This document shows, in pieces, positions 8,489 through 19,711 of a stretch of DNA of 64,000 bases (position 1 is its first letter; each line of letters starts with the position of its first letter). The stretch covers positions 62,001-126,000 of the forward strand of contig JAGUVW010000022.1 of assembly GCA_020062665.1 (NCBI GenBank), written 5' to 3'. Origin of the DNA: Pseudomonadales bacterium (GTDB lineage Bacteria; Pseudomonadota; Gammaproteobacteria; Pseudomonadales; Ketobacteraceae). The notes beneath the pieces were generated by a model. The model was not told where the DNA came from, searched no databases, and worked only from the letters and a program-made list of their open reading frames with translations. Position numbers and translations under genes: made by a program.

Positions 8489-10674
8489 GCCGTCGCATCT
8501 GGGACATTCCCGGTGGCATTCATCCGCCGGAAAACAAAGCACAATCCGCCGGCGTCTCCATCCGTCAGGCCACGCTGCCGGAACGGGTGTACATTCCGCT
8601 GCAACAGCATATCGGTGCACCCGCCAAACCCATCGTGAATGTGGGCGATCGCGTGCTGAAGGGCCAGAAGATCGGTGAAGCCACCGGCTTTGTGAGCCTG
8701 CCAGTACATGCTTCCACGTCCGGCGTGGTGGAAGCCATCGGCCTGCATCCGGTGCAGCATCCGTCGCAGATCGATTCCGTCTGCATCACCATCAAGAGCG
8801 ATGGCGAGGAGCGCTGGATCGAACGTCATCCCATCCCGGATTATCGCGCTCACAGCAAGAAGGAAATCCTCGACCGCATCCGCGACGCCGGTATCGCCGG
8901 GATGGGTGGCGCCGGTTTCCCCAGCGTGGTGAAACTGGGCGTGAAATCCGATACCAAAATCGAGCAACTGATCCTGAACGCGGTGGAATGCGAACCCTAC
9001 ATCACCGCCGATGATCGCCTGATGCAGGAGCGCGCGGACCAGATCGTTGCCGGTCTGGAAATCATGGCCTGGCTGGTGGAGCCGAAGGAAATCCTCATCG
9101 GCATCGAAGACAACAAGCCCCACGCCATCAACGCCATGCGCAAGGCCTGCGAAGGCAAACCCATCGACGTGGTGGTGGTGCCGACCAAATACCCCTCGGG
9201 TGGTGAAAAACAGCTGATCCATCTGCTCACCGGCAAGGAAGTGCGCAGCGGCGGCCTGCCGGCAGACGTGGGCGTGGTGTGCCAGAACACCGGTACGGCT
9301 TACGCGGTGAAGCGCGCGGTGCTGGATGGTGAACCGCTGATCTCGCGCATCACGACCCTGACCGGCGACGCTGTCACCCACAAGGGCAATTACGAAGTAC
9401 TGCTGGGCACACCCGTGGCCGATCTGCTGCTGCAGGCCGGCTTGCAGCGGGACAGGATGCACCGTCTGGTGATGGGCGGCCCCATGATGGGCTTTTCGAT
9501 TCACGATCCGTCGGTACCGGTGGTGAAAACCACCAACTGCCTGCTGGCGCCCACCGAAAAAGAATTTCCCGATCCGGCGCCGGAACAGCCCTGCATCCGC
9601 TGCGGCAGCTGCGCCAACGCCTGTCCGGTGAATCTGCTGCCGCAACAGCTGTACTGGTTCGCCAAAGCCAAGGAATTCGACAAGGCGGCCCACTTCAATC
9701 TGTTCGACTGCATCGAGTGCGGTGCCTGCGCCTATGTCTGCCCCAGCAGCATTCCGCTGGTGCAGTACTATCGCTTTGCCAAAGGATCGATCCGCACCGC
9801 CGAGCAGGAAGCCCGCAAGTCCGATCACGCCCGCACCCGCTTCGAAGCCCGCAAGGCACGACACGAAAAAGAAGAGCAGGAAAAGGAACTGAAACGGCAG
9901 GAACGTGCGAAAGCAGCCGCCGCCAAACAGGCCACCAAGAAAGAAGCTCCGGTCAAACCGGCACCGGTGGCAGCCGATGCAGCACCCACCGCTGTGGCAA
10001 TGCCAGCGACATCGGCTACCGATACCGCAGGCGAACCGGATGAACTGACCAAACTGCAGACCGCCGCCGCGTCCACCATGAAACGCTACAAGGACGCACA
10101 AAAGGCCCTGGAAACTGCTGAGAAAGCCGGTTCCGACCACATCGACGCCCTGCGCAAGAAAGTCGAACAGCTGAAAGCCAAGGCCGACGCCGCCAAGGAC
10201 GCCTTCATCGCCGCGAAAAATGCCGCCAAGGCCGAACCGGAAGCGCACAAGCCTGCCCACGATGATCCCCTGGCCGCACTCAAACAGGCCTCCGCCGACG
10301 ACTTCAACGCCTACAAGGCAGCAGAAGAAGCGCTGCAGCAGGCCGAAGCCAGCGGCAGTGGCGATCTGGAATCCCTGCGCACCCAGGTGGCCCAGCTCAA
10401 AGCGAAGTCCGACGCATCCAAAGCGGCGATGAAAGAAGCCCGCGCCAAAGAGAAAGAAGAAATCCAGGCCCGCAATGCCGCCGCCGATCCAGTGAAACAG
10501 GCGAAAATGGAGGTGGCGAAAACCCAGGTGCTGCTGAAGAAAGCCCGCAAGGCGCTGGAAGCCGCCCAGGCCAGCGGCGAAGGCGACATCGCCGCACTGA
10601 CCCAGGCCGTGCAGGACGCCGAAGCCGCCAACACCCAGGCCGAAGCTCACCTCAAGCAACTGGAAGGGGCGTAA
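8485..10674 (+). CDS. rnfC: Electron transport complex subunit RnfC/RsxC
   Basis: A 729-aa peripheral subunit with NADH/flavin-binding fold. The start [18 protein letters not shown] at 8485 overlaps the rnfB stop. Residues about 140-160 hold the glycine-rich [12 protein letters not shown] loop typical of RnfC/NuoF. Two 4Fe-4S motifs follow near residues 371-420 ([24 protein letters not shown]). From about 450 the protein becomes a long Ala/Lys/Glu-rich helical tail with three related repeats of roughly 65 residues (LKxKxDAxKxA pattern). Such C-terminal extensions are known in gamma-proteobacterial RnfC and vary greatly in length between species. Confidence 0.97.
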   Translation: MSRRIWDIPGGIHPPENKAQSAGVSIRQATLPERVYIPLQQHIGAPAKPIVNVGDRVLKGQKIGEATGFVSLPVHASTSGVVEAIGLHPVQHPSQIDSVCITIKSDGEERWIERHPIPDYRAHSKKEILDRIRDAGIAGMGGAGFPSVVKLGVKSDTKIEQLILNAVECEPYITADDRLMQERADQIVAGLEIMAWLVEPKEILIGIEDNKPHAINAMRKACEGKPIDVVVVPTKYPSGGEKQLIHLLTGKEVRSGGLPADVGVVCQNTGTAYAVKRAVLDGEPLISRITTLTGDAVTHKGNYEVLLGTPVADLLLQAGLQRDRMHRLVMGGPMMGFSIHDPSVPVVKTTNCLLAPTEKEFPDPAPEQPCIRCGSCANACPVNLLPQQLYWFAKAKEFDKAAHFNLFDCIECGACAYVCPSSIPLVQYYRFAKGSIRTAEQEARKSDHARTRFEARKARHEKEEQEKELKRQERAKAAAAKQATKKEAPVKPAPVAADAAPTAVAMPATSATDTAGEPDELTKLQTAAASTMKRYKDAQKALETAEKAGSDHIDALRKKVEQLKAKADAAKDAFIAAKNAAKAEPEAHKPAHDDPLAALKQASADDFNAYKAAEEALQQAEASGSGDLESLRTQVAQLKAKSDASKAAMKEARAKEKEEIQARNAAADPVKQAKMEVAKTQVLLKKARKALEAAQASGEGDIAALTQAVQDAEAANTQAEAHLKQLEGA

Positions 10675-10680
10675 CCGCAC

Positions 10681-11733
10681 ATGGCATTACTGAACGTCAC
10701 CTCGCCCCACCTGCACAAACCCGGCAACACCGGCGCCTTCATGCGGCAGGTGATCTACGCCACGGTGCCCGGCATCGCCGTCCTCACCCACTTCTTCGGC
10801 TGGGGAACCCTGATCAACACCGTGCTGGCAGTGCTCACCGCCCTGGCCTGCGAAGCCGCGATCCTGAAGATCCGCCAGAAGCCCATCGCCTTCTACCTGA
10901 ATGATTACAGCGCCGTGGTCACCGCCCTGCTGCTGGCGCTGGCCATTCCGCCCAGTTCGCCCTGGTGGCTGACGGTGGTCGGCACCAGCTTTGCCATCGT
11001 GGTGGCCAAGCATCTGTATGGCGGACTGGGGATGAATCCCTTCAACCCCGCGATGATCGGTTATGTGCTGCTGCTGATTTCGTTCCCCAAGGAAATGACC
11101 ACCTGGCTGCCGGCCAGCGGCGTCACCGCCAGCACCGAAGCGCTGAATCTGCTGCAGTCCCTGCAACTGGTGTTCACCGGCCAGATCAGCGGTGTCGATG
11201 CCTTCAGTGGCGCTACGCCGCTGGATACTTTCCGCACCTATGCCGGCCAGCCCGAAGTGCTGGACACCAACGCGGTGCTGCACGGCCTGATGGCGGGCTA
11301 CGGCTGGGAATGGGTGAACGTGGCGTTTCTGCTGGGCGGCATCTACCTGATCTGGCGTCGCATCATTACCTGGCACATCCCGGTGGCGATGCTGGCGGCG
11401 ATCTTCTTCCTGTCCGGCTTTTTCAACACCGCCGTGGACGCCGACAACTACGGCAGCATCCTGTTCCACCTGCTCAGCGGCGGCACCATGCTGGGGGCGT
11501 TCTTCATCGCCACCGATCCGGTTACCGCCGCCACCAGCGCCAAAGGCAAACTAGTATACGGCGCCGGCATCGGCATCCTGGTGTACGTGATCCGCAGCTG
11601 GGGCGGCTATCCCGACGCCGTGGCCTTTTCGGTGCTGCTGATGAACCTGGCGGCGCCCACCATCGACTACTACACCCAGCCGCGCACCTACGGCCACAGC
11701 AAGCCCAACAAAGGGCTGGCGAAACGGAGTTGA
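10681..11733 (+). CDS. rnfD: Electron transport complex subunit RnfD/RsxD
   Basis: A 350-aa membrane subunit related to NqrB. About nine hydrophobic segments are visible. The motif SGATPLD (about residues 178-184) carries the threonine that is covalently flavinylated with FMN in RnfD/NqrB proteins. AGGGG precedes the start, which is 6 bp after rnfC. Confidence 0.97.
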   Translation: MALLNVTSPHLHKPGNTGAFMRQVIYATVPGIAVLTHFFGWGTLINTVLAVLTALACEAAILKIRQKPIAFYLNDYSAVVTALLLALAIPPSSPWWLTVVGTSFAIVVAKHLYGGLGMNPFNPAMIGYVLLLISFPKEMTTWLPASGVTASTEALNLLQSLQLVFTGQISGVDAFSGATPLDTFRTYAGQPEVLDTNAVLHGLMAGYGWEWVNVAFLLGGIYLIWRRIITWHIPVAMLAAIFFLSGFFNTAVDADNYGSILFHLLSGGTMLGAFFIATDPVTAATSAKGKLVYGAGIGILVYVIRSWGGYPDAVAFSVLLMNLAAPTIDYYTQPRTYGHSKPNKGLAKRS

Positions 11734-11737
11734 TGCC

Positions 11738-12412
11738 ATGCAGATGATCCGCCAATCCGTTTCCCGCAACAGCATTGTGCTGGCGATCTTTGCTGTGATC
11801 ACCACGGGTCTGGTCGTGCTCACCGCCAATCTCACCCGCGAGCCCATCGCCCGCGCGGTGGAGGAAACCCTGAAAAAAAGCCTGTTCGACGTCATGCCCC
11901 GCGAGCGCCTGGACAACGATCTGCTGAATGATCAGCTGATGCTGGACGCCGACAAGCTGCTGGGCACCCGCACTGCCAAAGCCGCCTATCTGGCTCGCCT
12001 GCAGGGCCAGCCAGCCGGTGCAATCCTGCAGGTGGTGGCGCCGGAAGGCTACGGCGGTTCCATCAACCTGCTGGTGGGTGTGGATGCCGAGGGTGTCATC
12101 ACCGGGGTGCGGGTGATTCCGCCCCATTTCGAAACGCCGGGCCTGGGCGATGCCATCGAAGTCCAGAAGTCCGACTGGATACGGGATTTCGACGGCAAGT
12201 CATTGCAGAACACACCCGAGCCACAATGGCGGGTGAAAAAGGACGGCGGCGAATTCGATGCCTTCACCGGCGCCACCATCACGCCCCGCGCTGTAGTGGA
12301 CGCGGTGTACAAGGCCCTGCAGTATTTCGATGCGCACAAACAGGTCATACTGAACGGCAACACCAGCCCGCTGACCCCGGCTCACGAGGAAACCGCCCAT
12401 GTCGGACATTGA
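11738..12412 (+). CDS. rnfG: Electron transport complex subunit RnfG/RsxG
   Basis: A 224-aa subunit with one N-terminal membrane helix (IVLAIFAVITTGLVVLTANL) and a periplasmic FMN-binding domain. AFTGATITPRAVVDAV (about residues 175-190) is the SGAT-type motif whose threonine is flavinylated. GGAG lies 8 bases before ATG 11738. The 3' end overlaps rnfE by 14 bp. Confidence 0.96.
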   Translation: MQMIRQSVSRNSIVLAIFAVITTGLVVLTANLTREPIARAVEETLKKSLFDVMPRERLDNDLLNDQLMLDADKLLGTRTAKAAYLARLQGQPAGAILQVVAPEGYGGSINLLVGVDAEGVITGVRVIPPHFETPGLGDAIEVQKSDWIRDFDGKSLQNTPEPQWRVKKDGGEFDAFTGATITPRAVVDAVYKALQYFDAHKQVILNGNTSPLTPAHEETAHVGH

Positions 12413-13112
12413 TTACGGCAAGATCACCCGCGATGGTCTGTGGAAGAACAATCCGGCCCTGGTGCAGGTACTGGGCATGTGTCCCCTGCTGGCAGTGTCT
12501 GGCTCGGTGGTGAACGCGATGGCACTGGGCGCCGCCACCATCGGCGTACTGGCGCTGTCCAACATCGCCGTCTCCCTGATCCGCAACAGCACCACCGACG
12601 CGGTACGACTGCCGATCTTCGTGATGATCATCGCGGCGTTTACCACCTGCATCGAATTCCTGATGAATGCCTTCACCCATGAACTCTATCTGATCCTGGG
12701 CATCTTCATTCCCCTGATCACCACCAACTGCATCGTGCTGGGCCGCGCCGAATCCTTTGCCAGCAAGCACAGCCTGCCCGCTGCCGCGCTGGATGGTTTC
12801 ATGATGGGTGCCGGTTTCACCGCCGTGCTGGTGGCGCTGGGCGCCATCCGTGAACTGATTGGCACCGGCGGCATTTTCGCGAACATGCATCTGCTGTTCG
12901 GCGACATCGCGCTGAACTGGCATCTGCAGCTGATCCCGGAGTACAAGGGTTTTCTGGTGGCGATTCTGCCGCCCGGCGCGTTCCTGGTGCTGGGCCTGCT
13001 GATGGCGCTGAAGAACATCATCGACGCCCAGCAAGCCGCCAAGGCCGCTGCACGCAAACAGAAAGTGGCTGCTGGCAGCAGGCGCGTAAGAACGACAGGA
13101 GCCATTTCGTAG
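12399..13112 (+). CDS. rnfE: Electron transport complex subunit RnfE/RsxE
   Basis: A 237-aa membrane subunit, paralogous to RnfA. The segments NNPALVQVLGMCPLLAVSGS and LITTNCIVLGRAESFAS carry the conserved cysteines. About six membrane helices are visible, and the C-terminus is a basic cytoplasmic tail (AAKAAARKQKVAAGSRRVR). It ends the rnf block and is followed after 4 bp by nth, so both are probably transcribed together. Confidence 0.96.
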   Translation: MSDIDYGKITRDGLWKNNPALVQVLGMCPLLAVSGSVVNAMALGAATIGVLALSNIAVSLIRNSTTDAVRLPIFVMIIAAFTTCIEFLMNAFTHELYLILGIFIPLITTNCIVLGRAESFASKHSLPAAALDGFMMGAGFTAVLVALGAIRELIGTGGIFANMHLLFGDIALNWHLQLIPEYKGFLVAILPPGAFLVLGLLMALKNIIDAQQAAKAAARKQKVAAGSRRVRTTGAIS

Positions 13113-13116
13113 CGTC

Positions 13117-13752
13117 ATGAACAAAGAAAAGCGCCACGAAATCTTCCGTCGTCTGCGGGAACACAACCCCAATCCCACCACCGAGCTGGAATATCACTCC
13201 ACTTTCGAATTGCTGATCGCGGTGATCCTGTCGGCCCAGGCCACCGACGTCAGCGTCAACAAGGCCACCGCAAAACTCTATCCGGTGGCCAACACCCCGC
13301 AGGCGATACTCAAACTCGGCGTGAAAGGCCTCACGCCCTACATCAAGACCATCGGACTCTACAACGCGAAAGCGGAAAACATCATCAAGACCTGCCAGAT
13401 ACTGCTGAACCAACACGGCGGCGAAGTCCCCTGCGACCGCAAAGCCCTCGAAGCGCTCCCCGGTGTTGGCCGCAAAACCGCGAACGTCGTGCTCAACACC
13501 GCCTTCGGCCTGCCCGCCATGGCGGTGGACACCCACATATTCCGGGTATCCAACCGCACCAAGATCGCACCGGGCAAAAACGTACTTGAAGTGGAAAAAA
13601 AGCTGCTGAAATTCGTGCCGGAGGAATTCCTGCAGGACGCCCACCACTGGCTGATCCTGCACGGCCGTTATGTCTGCACCGCGCGCAAGCCCCGTTGCGG
13701 CGCCTGCATCATCGAAGACCTGTGCGAATTCAAGGACAAGACCTCGGACTGA
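13117..13752 (+). CDS. nth: Endonuclease III
   Basis: Base-excision-repair glycosylase/AP lyase for oxidised pyrimidines. The 211-aa protein contains the helix-hairpin-helix ALPGVGRKTANVVLNTAFG with catalytic Lys, followed by the catalytic Asp in AVDTHIFRVSNR. The C-terminal 4Fe-4S loop is C-x6-C-x2-C-x5-C (CTARKPRCGACIIEDLC). It is the last gene of the rnf operon, an arrangement shared with Pseudomonas and enteric bacteria. Confidence 0.98.
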   Translation: MNKEKRHEIFRRLREHNPNPTTELEYHSTFELLIAVILSAQATDVSVNKATAKLYPVANTPQAILKLGVKGLTPYIKTIGLYNAKAENIIKTCQILLNQHGGEVPCDRKALEALPGVGRKTANVVLNTAFGLPAMAVDTHIFRVSNRTKIAPGKNVLEVEKKLLKFVPEEFLQDAHHWLILHGRYVCTARKPRCGACIIEDLCEFKDKTSD

Positions 13753-13943
13753 CACCCCCTCATCCCGCATCAATCCCGCACAACGCCCTGAGCCAATAGC
13801 CAAGATCAGATCGATTGATCAGTTTTTACAATTCAATCTTGCAGGCCGCCAATACACTGATAACAGGACATACACCACGCCATGCCAACCGGCATAGCAA
13901 GCAGGGTAGCTTCCCAACACCGTATCCACGGGGAGGACGCTGA

Positions 13944-14297
13944 ATGCAACCACCACCCCTGCTGCCGTTTTCCATCCACGGCAGCACGTCTGAGCTATTC
14001 ACAGCCGCCTTTCTGGCTGCATGCATCCTGATGTTTTGCACGTTATTGCCAGGCATTCATCACGCCCAGGCCCAGGATCTGTTCGACCTTTCGCTGGAAG
14101 AGCTGACGCAGATAGAAGTGCGCCCCGCAACAAGCGAGCCCGCCGGAACCCGTTACCACCATCGGCAACCGTTCGTATACACACCCGCCGCCACCCCAGA
14201 AATGCCACCGGCCATCGCTGACCGGTTCACGCAGCCCCACCAGGGAAATTCCAGCATCCAAGCCCATGACACGCGTTCCCTAAACACCCATCCGTGA
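13944..14297 (+). CDS. Small secreted protein with DLSLEEL motif (unknown function)
   Basis: A 117-aa protein with a strong RBS (GGGGAGGA, 5 bases before ATG). Residues about 19-37 are hydrophobic and are followed by AQAQ, consistent with a signal peptide cleaved near residue 44. The mature protein starts QDLFDLSLEELTQIEVRPAT, which closely resembles the DLSLEELL-x-IEV-S segment at the mature N-terminus of many TonB-dependent receptors, but no plug or barrel follows. The remaining ~60 residues are Pro/His/Thr-rich and low in complexity. It lies 9 bp upstream of the porin, so it is probably the first gene of a three-gene operon. It may be a receptor remnant or a small periplasmic partner. Confidence 0.6.
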   Translation: MQPPPLLPFSIHGSTSELFTAAFLAACILMFCTLLPGIHHAQAQDLFDLSLEELTQIEVRPATSEPAGTRYHHRQPFVYTPAATPEMPPAIADRFTQPHQGNSSIQAHDTRSLNTHP

Positions 14298-14306
14298 GGA
14301 AACAAC

Positions 14307-15557
14307 ATGAAATCCAGATTGACGGCCTTTCTTCTGATGTTGGCTGCGGCACCGCTCGCCCATGCCGAACGCAGCATTGAAGATTACGTGCGCTTTTCCG
14401 GCTTCGGCACGGTGGCGATTTCCAACAGTGACGACAACGATGCAGACTATCGCAGCAACATCGAACAGAGCACCGGTGTGGGCCGCAGCAATAATCCGGA
14501 TTCCGGCCTGGACACCGTGTTCGGCGCCCAGGTCGACATCCAGGCGGCCCCCCAACTCACGGCAACAGCACAGATCATATCCCGGCGCCTGTCCGACTAC
14601 GACAGCACACGGCCCTATTTCGAATGGGCCAATCTCAAATACGATTTCAACGAACAAACCTACTTGCGCGCCGGTCGCTTCGTTGCGCCGACTTTCATGA
14701 TTTCGGAATCGCGCATGGTGGGTTACGCGCAGCCTGCAGTGCGGCCCGTCGCCGAGGTCTATCTGCTCAGCCCCATTTCCTACATGAACGGTGTCGACGG
14801 CGGCTATAAATTTGCGCTGGGTTCGGCGCTGGTAAAAATGCGGGCGGGCATCGGCACATTGAATCAGCAGATCAACCAGACCAACGGCACACTGAACTTC
14901 CGCTTCAAGATCAAATCCTTTGATACCAGCATTGAGCACGACGGATCGGTTTTCCGCCTCGGTTACCAGCGCATCCACATGGACGTCGAAAACGATGCAC
15001 TGGAACTGTATGACATGGCCATGGATCAGCTCGAAGCCAATAACGTCGCCAATGCCGACAGTATCCACAACCGCATGCAGCGGCTGGATGTGCCACTGGA
15101 CTTTTTCAGCTTGGGCTACATGTACGACCAGGGTGGCCTGTTTGTGCAAAGCGAATACGCCATCCGCAAGTTTGATTCCGATTTCGTGCAGAGCCTGGAC
15201 GGCTTTTCCCTGTTGAGCGGCTATCACTTCGGCAACTGGTCGCCCTATGTGTCCTACAGCAAGCTGATGCACCGCGACAAGGCCAGGTTCCCCGCGCTGG
15301 ATACGTCGTCCATTGATCCTGGTTTGGGTGGGCTGGTAACCGCCGTTAATGCGGGTTCGCAGTTATTGATCGAGCGTGATGCCTGGTCGGCCGGCGTGCG
15401 CTGGGATCTGATGAGTGGCGTCGCGTTCAAGGCCCAGATCGACCACATCATCAAGCCCCGCAATACCGTGGCGGAGTTCGTCAATGCTACCGACGAATTC
15501 TTTGCTGAAGAACGCAGCGTGAACATCGTGTCCGCCGCCATTGATTTCATCTTCTGA
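14307..15557 (+). CDS. Porin-like outer-membrane protein
   Basis: A 416-aa protein with a classic signal peptide (MKSRLTAFLLMLAAAPLAHA) and amphipathic beta-strand pattern throughout, ending in AAIDFIF with a C-terminal Phe as in outer-membrane barrels. The segment FSGFGTVAISNSDD is typical of the first strand of gamma-proteobacterial porin-like proteins. The substrate is not evident. It is sandwiched between the DLSLEEL protein and a short PstS-like protein; this pairing of porin and small PstS-like protein is recurrent in marine gamma-proteobacteria. Confidence 0.8.
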   Translation: MKSRLTAFLLMLAAAPLAHAERSIEDYVRFSGFGTVAISNSDDNDADYRSNIEQSTGVGRSNNPDSGLDTVFGAQVDIQAAPQLTATAQIISRRLSDYDSTRPYFEWANLKYDFNEQTYLRAGRFVAPTFMISESRMVGYAQPAVRPVAEVYLLSPISYMNGVDGGYKFALGSALVKMRAGIGTLNQQINQTNGTLNFRFKIKSFDTSIEHDGSVFRLGYQRIHMDVENDALELYDMAMDQLEANNVANADSIHNRMQRLDVPLDFFSLGYMYDQGGLFVQSEYAIRKFDSDFVQSLDGFSLLSGYHFGNWSPYVSYSKLMHRDKARFPALDTSSIDPGLGGLVTAVNAGSQLLIERDAWSAGVRWDLMSGVAFKAQIDHIIKPRNTVAEFVNATDEFFAEERSVNIVSAAIDFIF

Positions 15558-15571
15558 CAGGAGCGCATGAC

Positions 15572-15997
15572 ATGAAAAATATGATCGCTATCCTGATGGG
15601 TGTTTACATCCTGTTCCATGCCAGTATCAGCAACGCTGAATGGGTGGTTATCGTGAGCAAAGCCAATCCCACCCAGACGGTAACCCAGGCCGATGTCGAG
15701 AAAATATTTCTGGGTAAACTCAAACTGTTTCCCGATGGCAGCAGCGCCATCCCCCTCGACATGCCCGAAAAATCGGCCGAGAAAAGCGCGTTCTACCAGC
15801 AAGCTGTCGGCAAGAGTGAATCCCAGCTGCGGTCGTACTGGTCGCGCATAATCTTTACCGGTAGCGGTGCACCACCCAAAGCGGTGGAATCCCCGGCCGA
15901 CATGCTGAAGCTGGTGGCGGAAAATCCCAACACCATCGGCTATATCGACAAATCCCTGATCAACGACAGCGTGCGCGTGGTGTGGGCAGCGCCCTGA
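15572..15997 (+). CDS. Short PstS-like periplasmic protein
   Basis: A 141-aa protein with a signal peptide ending SISNAEW, then VVIVSKANPTQTVTQADVEKIFLGK, the opening of phosphate-ABC-transporter substrate-binding-like proteins. AENPNTIGYIDKSLI is the typical second-half motif. It is much shorter than true PstS (about 320 aa), so it matches the small stand-alone PstS-like group rather than a transporter subunit; no pstCAB genes are present. AGGAG precedes the ATG. It is the last gene of the operon before a strong terminator. Confidence 0.8.
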   Translation: MKNMIAILMGVYILFHASISNAEWVVIVSKANPTQTVTQADVEKIFLGKLKLFPDGSSAIPLDMPEKSAEKSAFYQQAVGKSESQLRSYWSRIIFTGSGAPPKAVESPADMLKLVAENPNTIGYIDKSLINDSVRVVWAAP

Positions 15998-16042
15998 CCT
16001 GATCAGTACATACAAGCCATTTTTATCCCGTAGCGCTAAATT

Positions 16043-16071
16043 GGCGGCAGCAAACCACTGCCGCCTTTTTT
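16043..16071 (+). terminator. Rho-independent terminator after the porin/PstS-like operon
   Basis: A perfect 8-bp stem (GGCGGCAG at 16043-16050, CTGCCGCC at 16058-16065) is followed directly by six T. Confidence 0.92.
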
Positions 16072-16103
16072 ATCGGCTTGCCGTTACCGAACCTTTCCTC
16101 ACG

Positions 16104-16129
16104 GGATATTTCTTCACAGGATATTTCTT
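16104..16129. repeat. Short direct repeat upstream of the hydrolase gene
   Basis: GGATATTTCTT occurs at 16104-16114 and again at 16119-16129 (15-bp period), with a third degenerate copy (GGATGTTCC) after it. It lies in the 5' leader of the hydrolase gene. No function is evident. Confidence 0.6.
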
Positions 16130-16172
16130 AAAAGGATGTTCCCTCACCGGGCCTCACTTAAACGAGATTGCC

Positions 16173-17144
16173 ATGACACCACTCGCGTATTCCCCCGGCT
16201 ACCTGACCGAACGCTGGCAACAGTCTGTGTATCACATCACCCAAACCCTGGGACGCAGAATGGCGGGCCTGACGCTCAAGTGGATCGACACCGGACCCGG
16301 CTGCCGCTTCTGCTATTACGACAACAACAATACCCGCGCCACCGACACGCTAGTGCTGGTGCATGGATTCAATGCGGACAAGGATCACTGGCTCGCCATG
16401 GCGCGGCATCTGCGGCAATTCCGCGTGATCATTCCGGATCTGGGTGGCCATGGCGAATCCTGCTACGATCCGGCCCTGACATACGATATCGCCTGCTATG
16501 CCAGCCAGCTGAACCAGTTGCTGCAGGCCATCGGCATTGAATCCTGTCATCTGCTGGGCAACTCCATGGGGGGCTGGATCGTCGCGCATTATGCACATGC
16601 TTACCCTGATATGGTTAAGTCGCTCGCGCTGATGAATGCCTGTGGTGTCACCTCCCCCAGGCTCAGCCCATATTTCAAAGCGCTGGCAAACCGCCACAAC
16701 CATTTCTTTTATACGTGCCCCGCCGAATTTGATGCGCTGTTGCAGATTTCCGTCGCGCGCCCCCACGCCATTCCCAAAGCACTACGCGACGTTGCCTTTC
16801 GCAGCGGGCTGGCACGCATGGAAAAGGCACGCAAGCTCTTTGCCGATATCACCAATGCCGACCAGACCTGGATCGATCCGGCCCAGATGCTGGATGACAA
16901 GCTGGCAGCCATTGGGCAACCGGCTCTGGTTTTATGGGGTGATCGGGATGGCATCATGGACCCATCGATGCTTCACATATTCCGCGCCCGACTACGTCAC
17001 AGCAAGGCCATCATCATGACCGATGTGGGCCACACGCCCATGCTGGAAAAGCCGCGCCTGGCCGCATGCCACTACACTGCTTTTCTGCAGGATTGCCAGG
17101 ACATGCTGACGCAACAACAGCGGTTTATTTCACCGGCGGAATAA
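16173..17144 (+). CDS. Alpha/beta-fold hydrolase (lipase/esterase-like)
   Basis: A 323-aa alpha/beta hydrolase. LVLVHGFNADKDHW carries the oxyanion HG motif, LLGNSMGGWIVAHYA the nucleophile elbow (Ser in GNSMGG), LWGDRDGIMD the acid and VGHTPMLE the catalytic His. The catalytic order and the cap (MNACGVTSPRLSPYFKALAN) resemble gamma-proteobacterial lipases and meta-cleavage-type hydrolases. No signal peptide is obvious. Start ATG 16173 was chosen because similarity begins there; the frame stays open upstream through a short repeat. Its 3' end overlaps that of the convergent AraC gene by 20 bp. The substrate is unknown. Confidence 0.85.
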   Translation: MTPLAYSPGYLTERWQQSVYHITQTLGRRMAGLTLKWIDTGPGCRFCYYDNNNTRATDTLVLVHGFNADKDHWLAMARHLRQFRVIIPDLGGHGESCYDPALTYDIACYASQLNQLLQAIGIESCHLLGNSMGGWIVAHYAHAYPDMVKSLALMNACGVTSPRLSPYFKALANRHNHFFYTCPAEFDALLQISVARPHAIPKALRDVAFRSGLARMEKARKLFADITNADQTWIDPAQMLDDKLAAIGQPALVLWGDRDGIMDPSMLHIFRARLRHSKAIIMTDVGHTPMLEKPRLAACHYTAFLQDCQDMLTQQQRFISPAE

Positions 17145-17928
17145 TTTCAGCGCGAATTTCACGATTGAAAAGGCAGCTGGGGCTGACACCCCACATGGTG
17201 CGAAGGGTATGAGTGTAGTGGGATGAATCGGTAAAACCTGCATTTATGGCGGCATCGGTAAGATTCTGGCCGGCACTGATAAAAATCATGGATTCATAGA
17301 TCCGGTGCCAAAGCCGGAAGCGCCGGATCGGCACACCGGCCTGCTGCTTGAACTTGCGAATCAAAGTGGGAGTCGATACATGAACCCGTCGCGCCAGTTC
17401 GTCGATGGGAATATTGTCCTGAAAATTCTGCTTGATGAAATTCACCGTCGCCTGCACTTGGGGGTCGATGGTGGACGCCTGCCCGATCTGCGCAACGCCG
17501 TATTCCAGCGTGGCATCAAGCAGATCATACAGATGCGCTGATGCCATTGGCTGGCGATAGGTGCCGCCCAGCAAATAGCGCAAATCCTCCTCGACATGCA
17601 GGCCATGAGGAACAACCACACCACTGCCCTGGTGCACGAACCCACCCTGCAAACGCCGGGCATCATCACCCAGCACATCCAGATGCAGCAACGCCACGGT
17701 TTCAATACCGGCGTCGATCCCCACCTGAATCCCTGCAGGAATAAGAAAGCTTCCACCCTGCAAGGTACGGCCATTAACCCGGACTGCAATGCTCTTGCCC
17801 AGGCTGATCAACAGCGTGGCGGCGCCATAGGCTGCATAAAGCGGCTCTGGCAGGCGGCCAATGAACAGCGTGCGTTTTTCCCAGGGATACATCAGAGCGG
17901 GGTTGTGCAGTTGCAGATGTGACGACAT
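17125..17928 (-). CDS. AraC-family transcriptional regulator
   Basis: A 267-aa regulator. The N-terminal cupin-like half (residues 1-150) has no recognised ligand motif. The C-terminal half has two helix-turn-helix units (IPIDELARRVHVSTPTLIRK and LTDAAINAGFTDSSHYTHTL) with the AraC signature PIRRFRLWHRIYESM. The start MSSHLQLHNPAL at 17928 was chosen over an upstream in-frame codon. It is convergent and 20-bp overlapping with the hydrolase, which may be a target. The effector is unknown. Confidence 0.88.
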   Translation of the reverse strand: MSSHLQLHNPALMYPWEKRTLFIGRLPEPLYAAYGAATLLISLGKSIAVRVNGRTLQGGSFLIPAGIQVGIDAGIETVALLHLDVLGDDARRLQGGFVHQGSGVVVPHGLHVEEDLRYLLGGTYRQPMASAHLYDLLDATLEYGVAQIGQASTIDPQVQATVNFIKQNFQDNIPIDELARRVHVSTPTLIRKFKQQAGVPIRRFRLWHRIYESMIFISAGQNLTDAAINAGFTDSSHYTHTLRTMWGVSPSCLFNREIRAEIIPPVK

Positions 17929-18036
17929 GTGGGTAACTCGTGCTAATCCGTTTTTATTATAGTCAATGCCCGTGCGGATTACCGTGAACCACAACTAAGT
18001 GCGTTAGACTGACTGCCCCGTCGAATACCTCTGTAA

Positions 18037-19707
<1,671 letters not shown>

Positions 19708-19711
19708 TCCC

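Noticed and set aside
8227-10680. Long minus-strand open frame (817 codons) opposite rnfC
   Set aside because: GC-rich antisense of rnfB/rnfC with low-complexity Gly/His/Phe content, as expected from reverse coding bias.
13770-13943. Riboswitch upstream of the DLSLEEL protein
   Set aside because: Some short complementary pairs (ATGCC/GGCAT) but I could not match a known riboswitch consensus.
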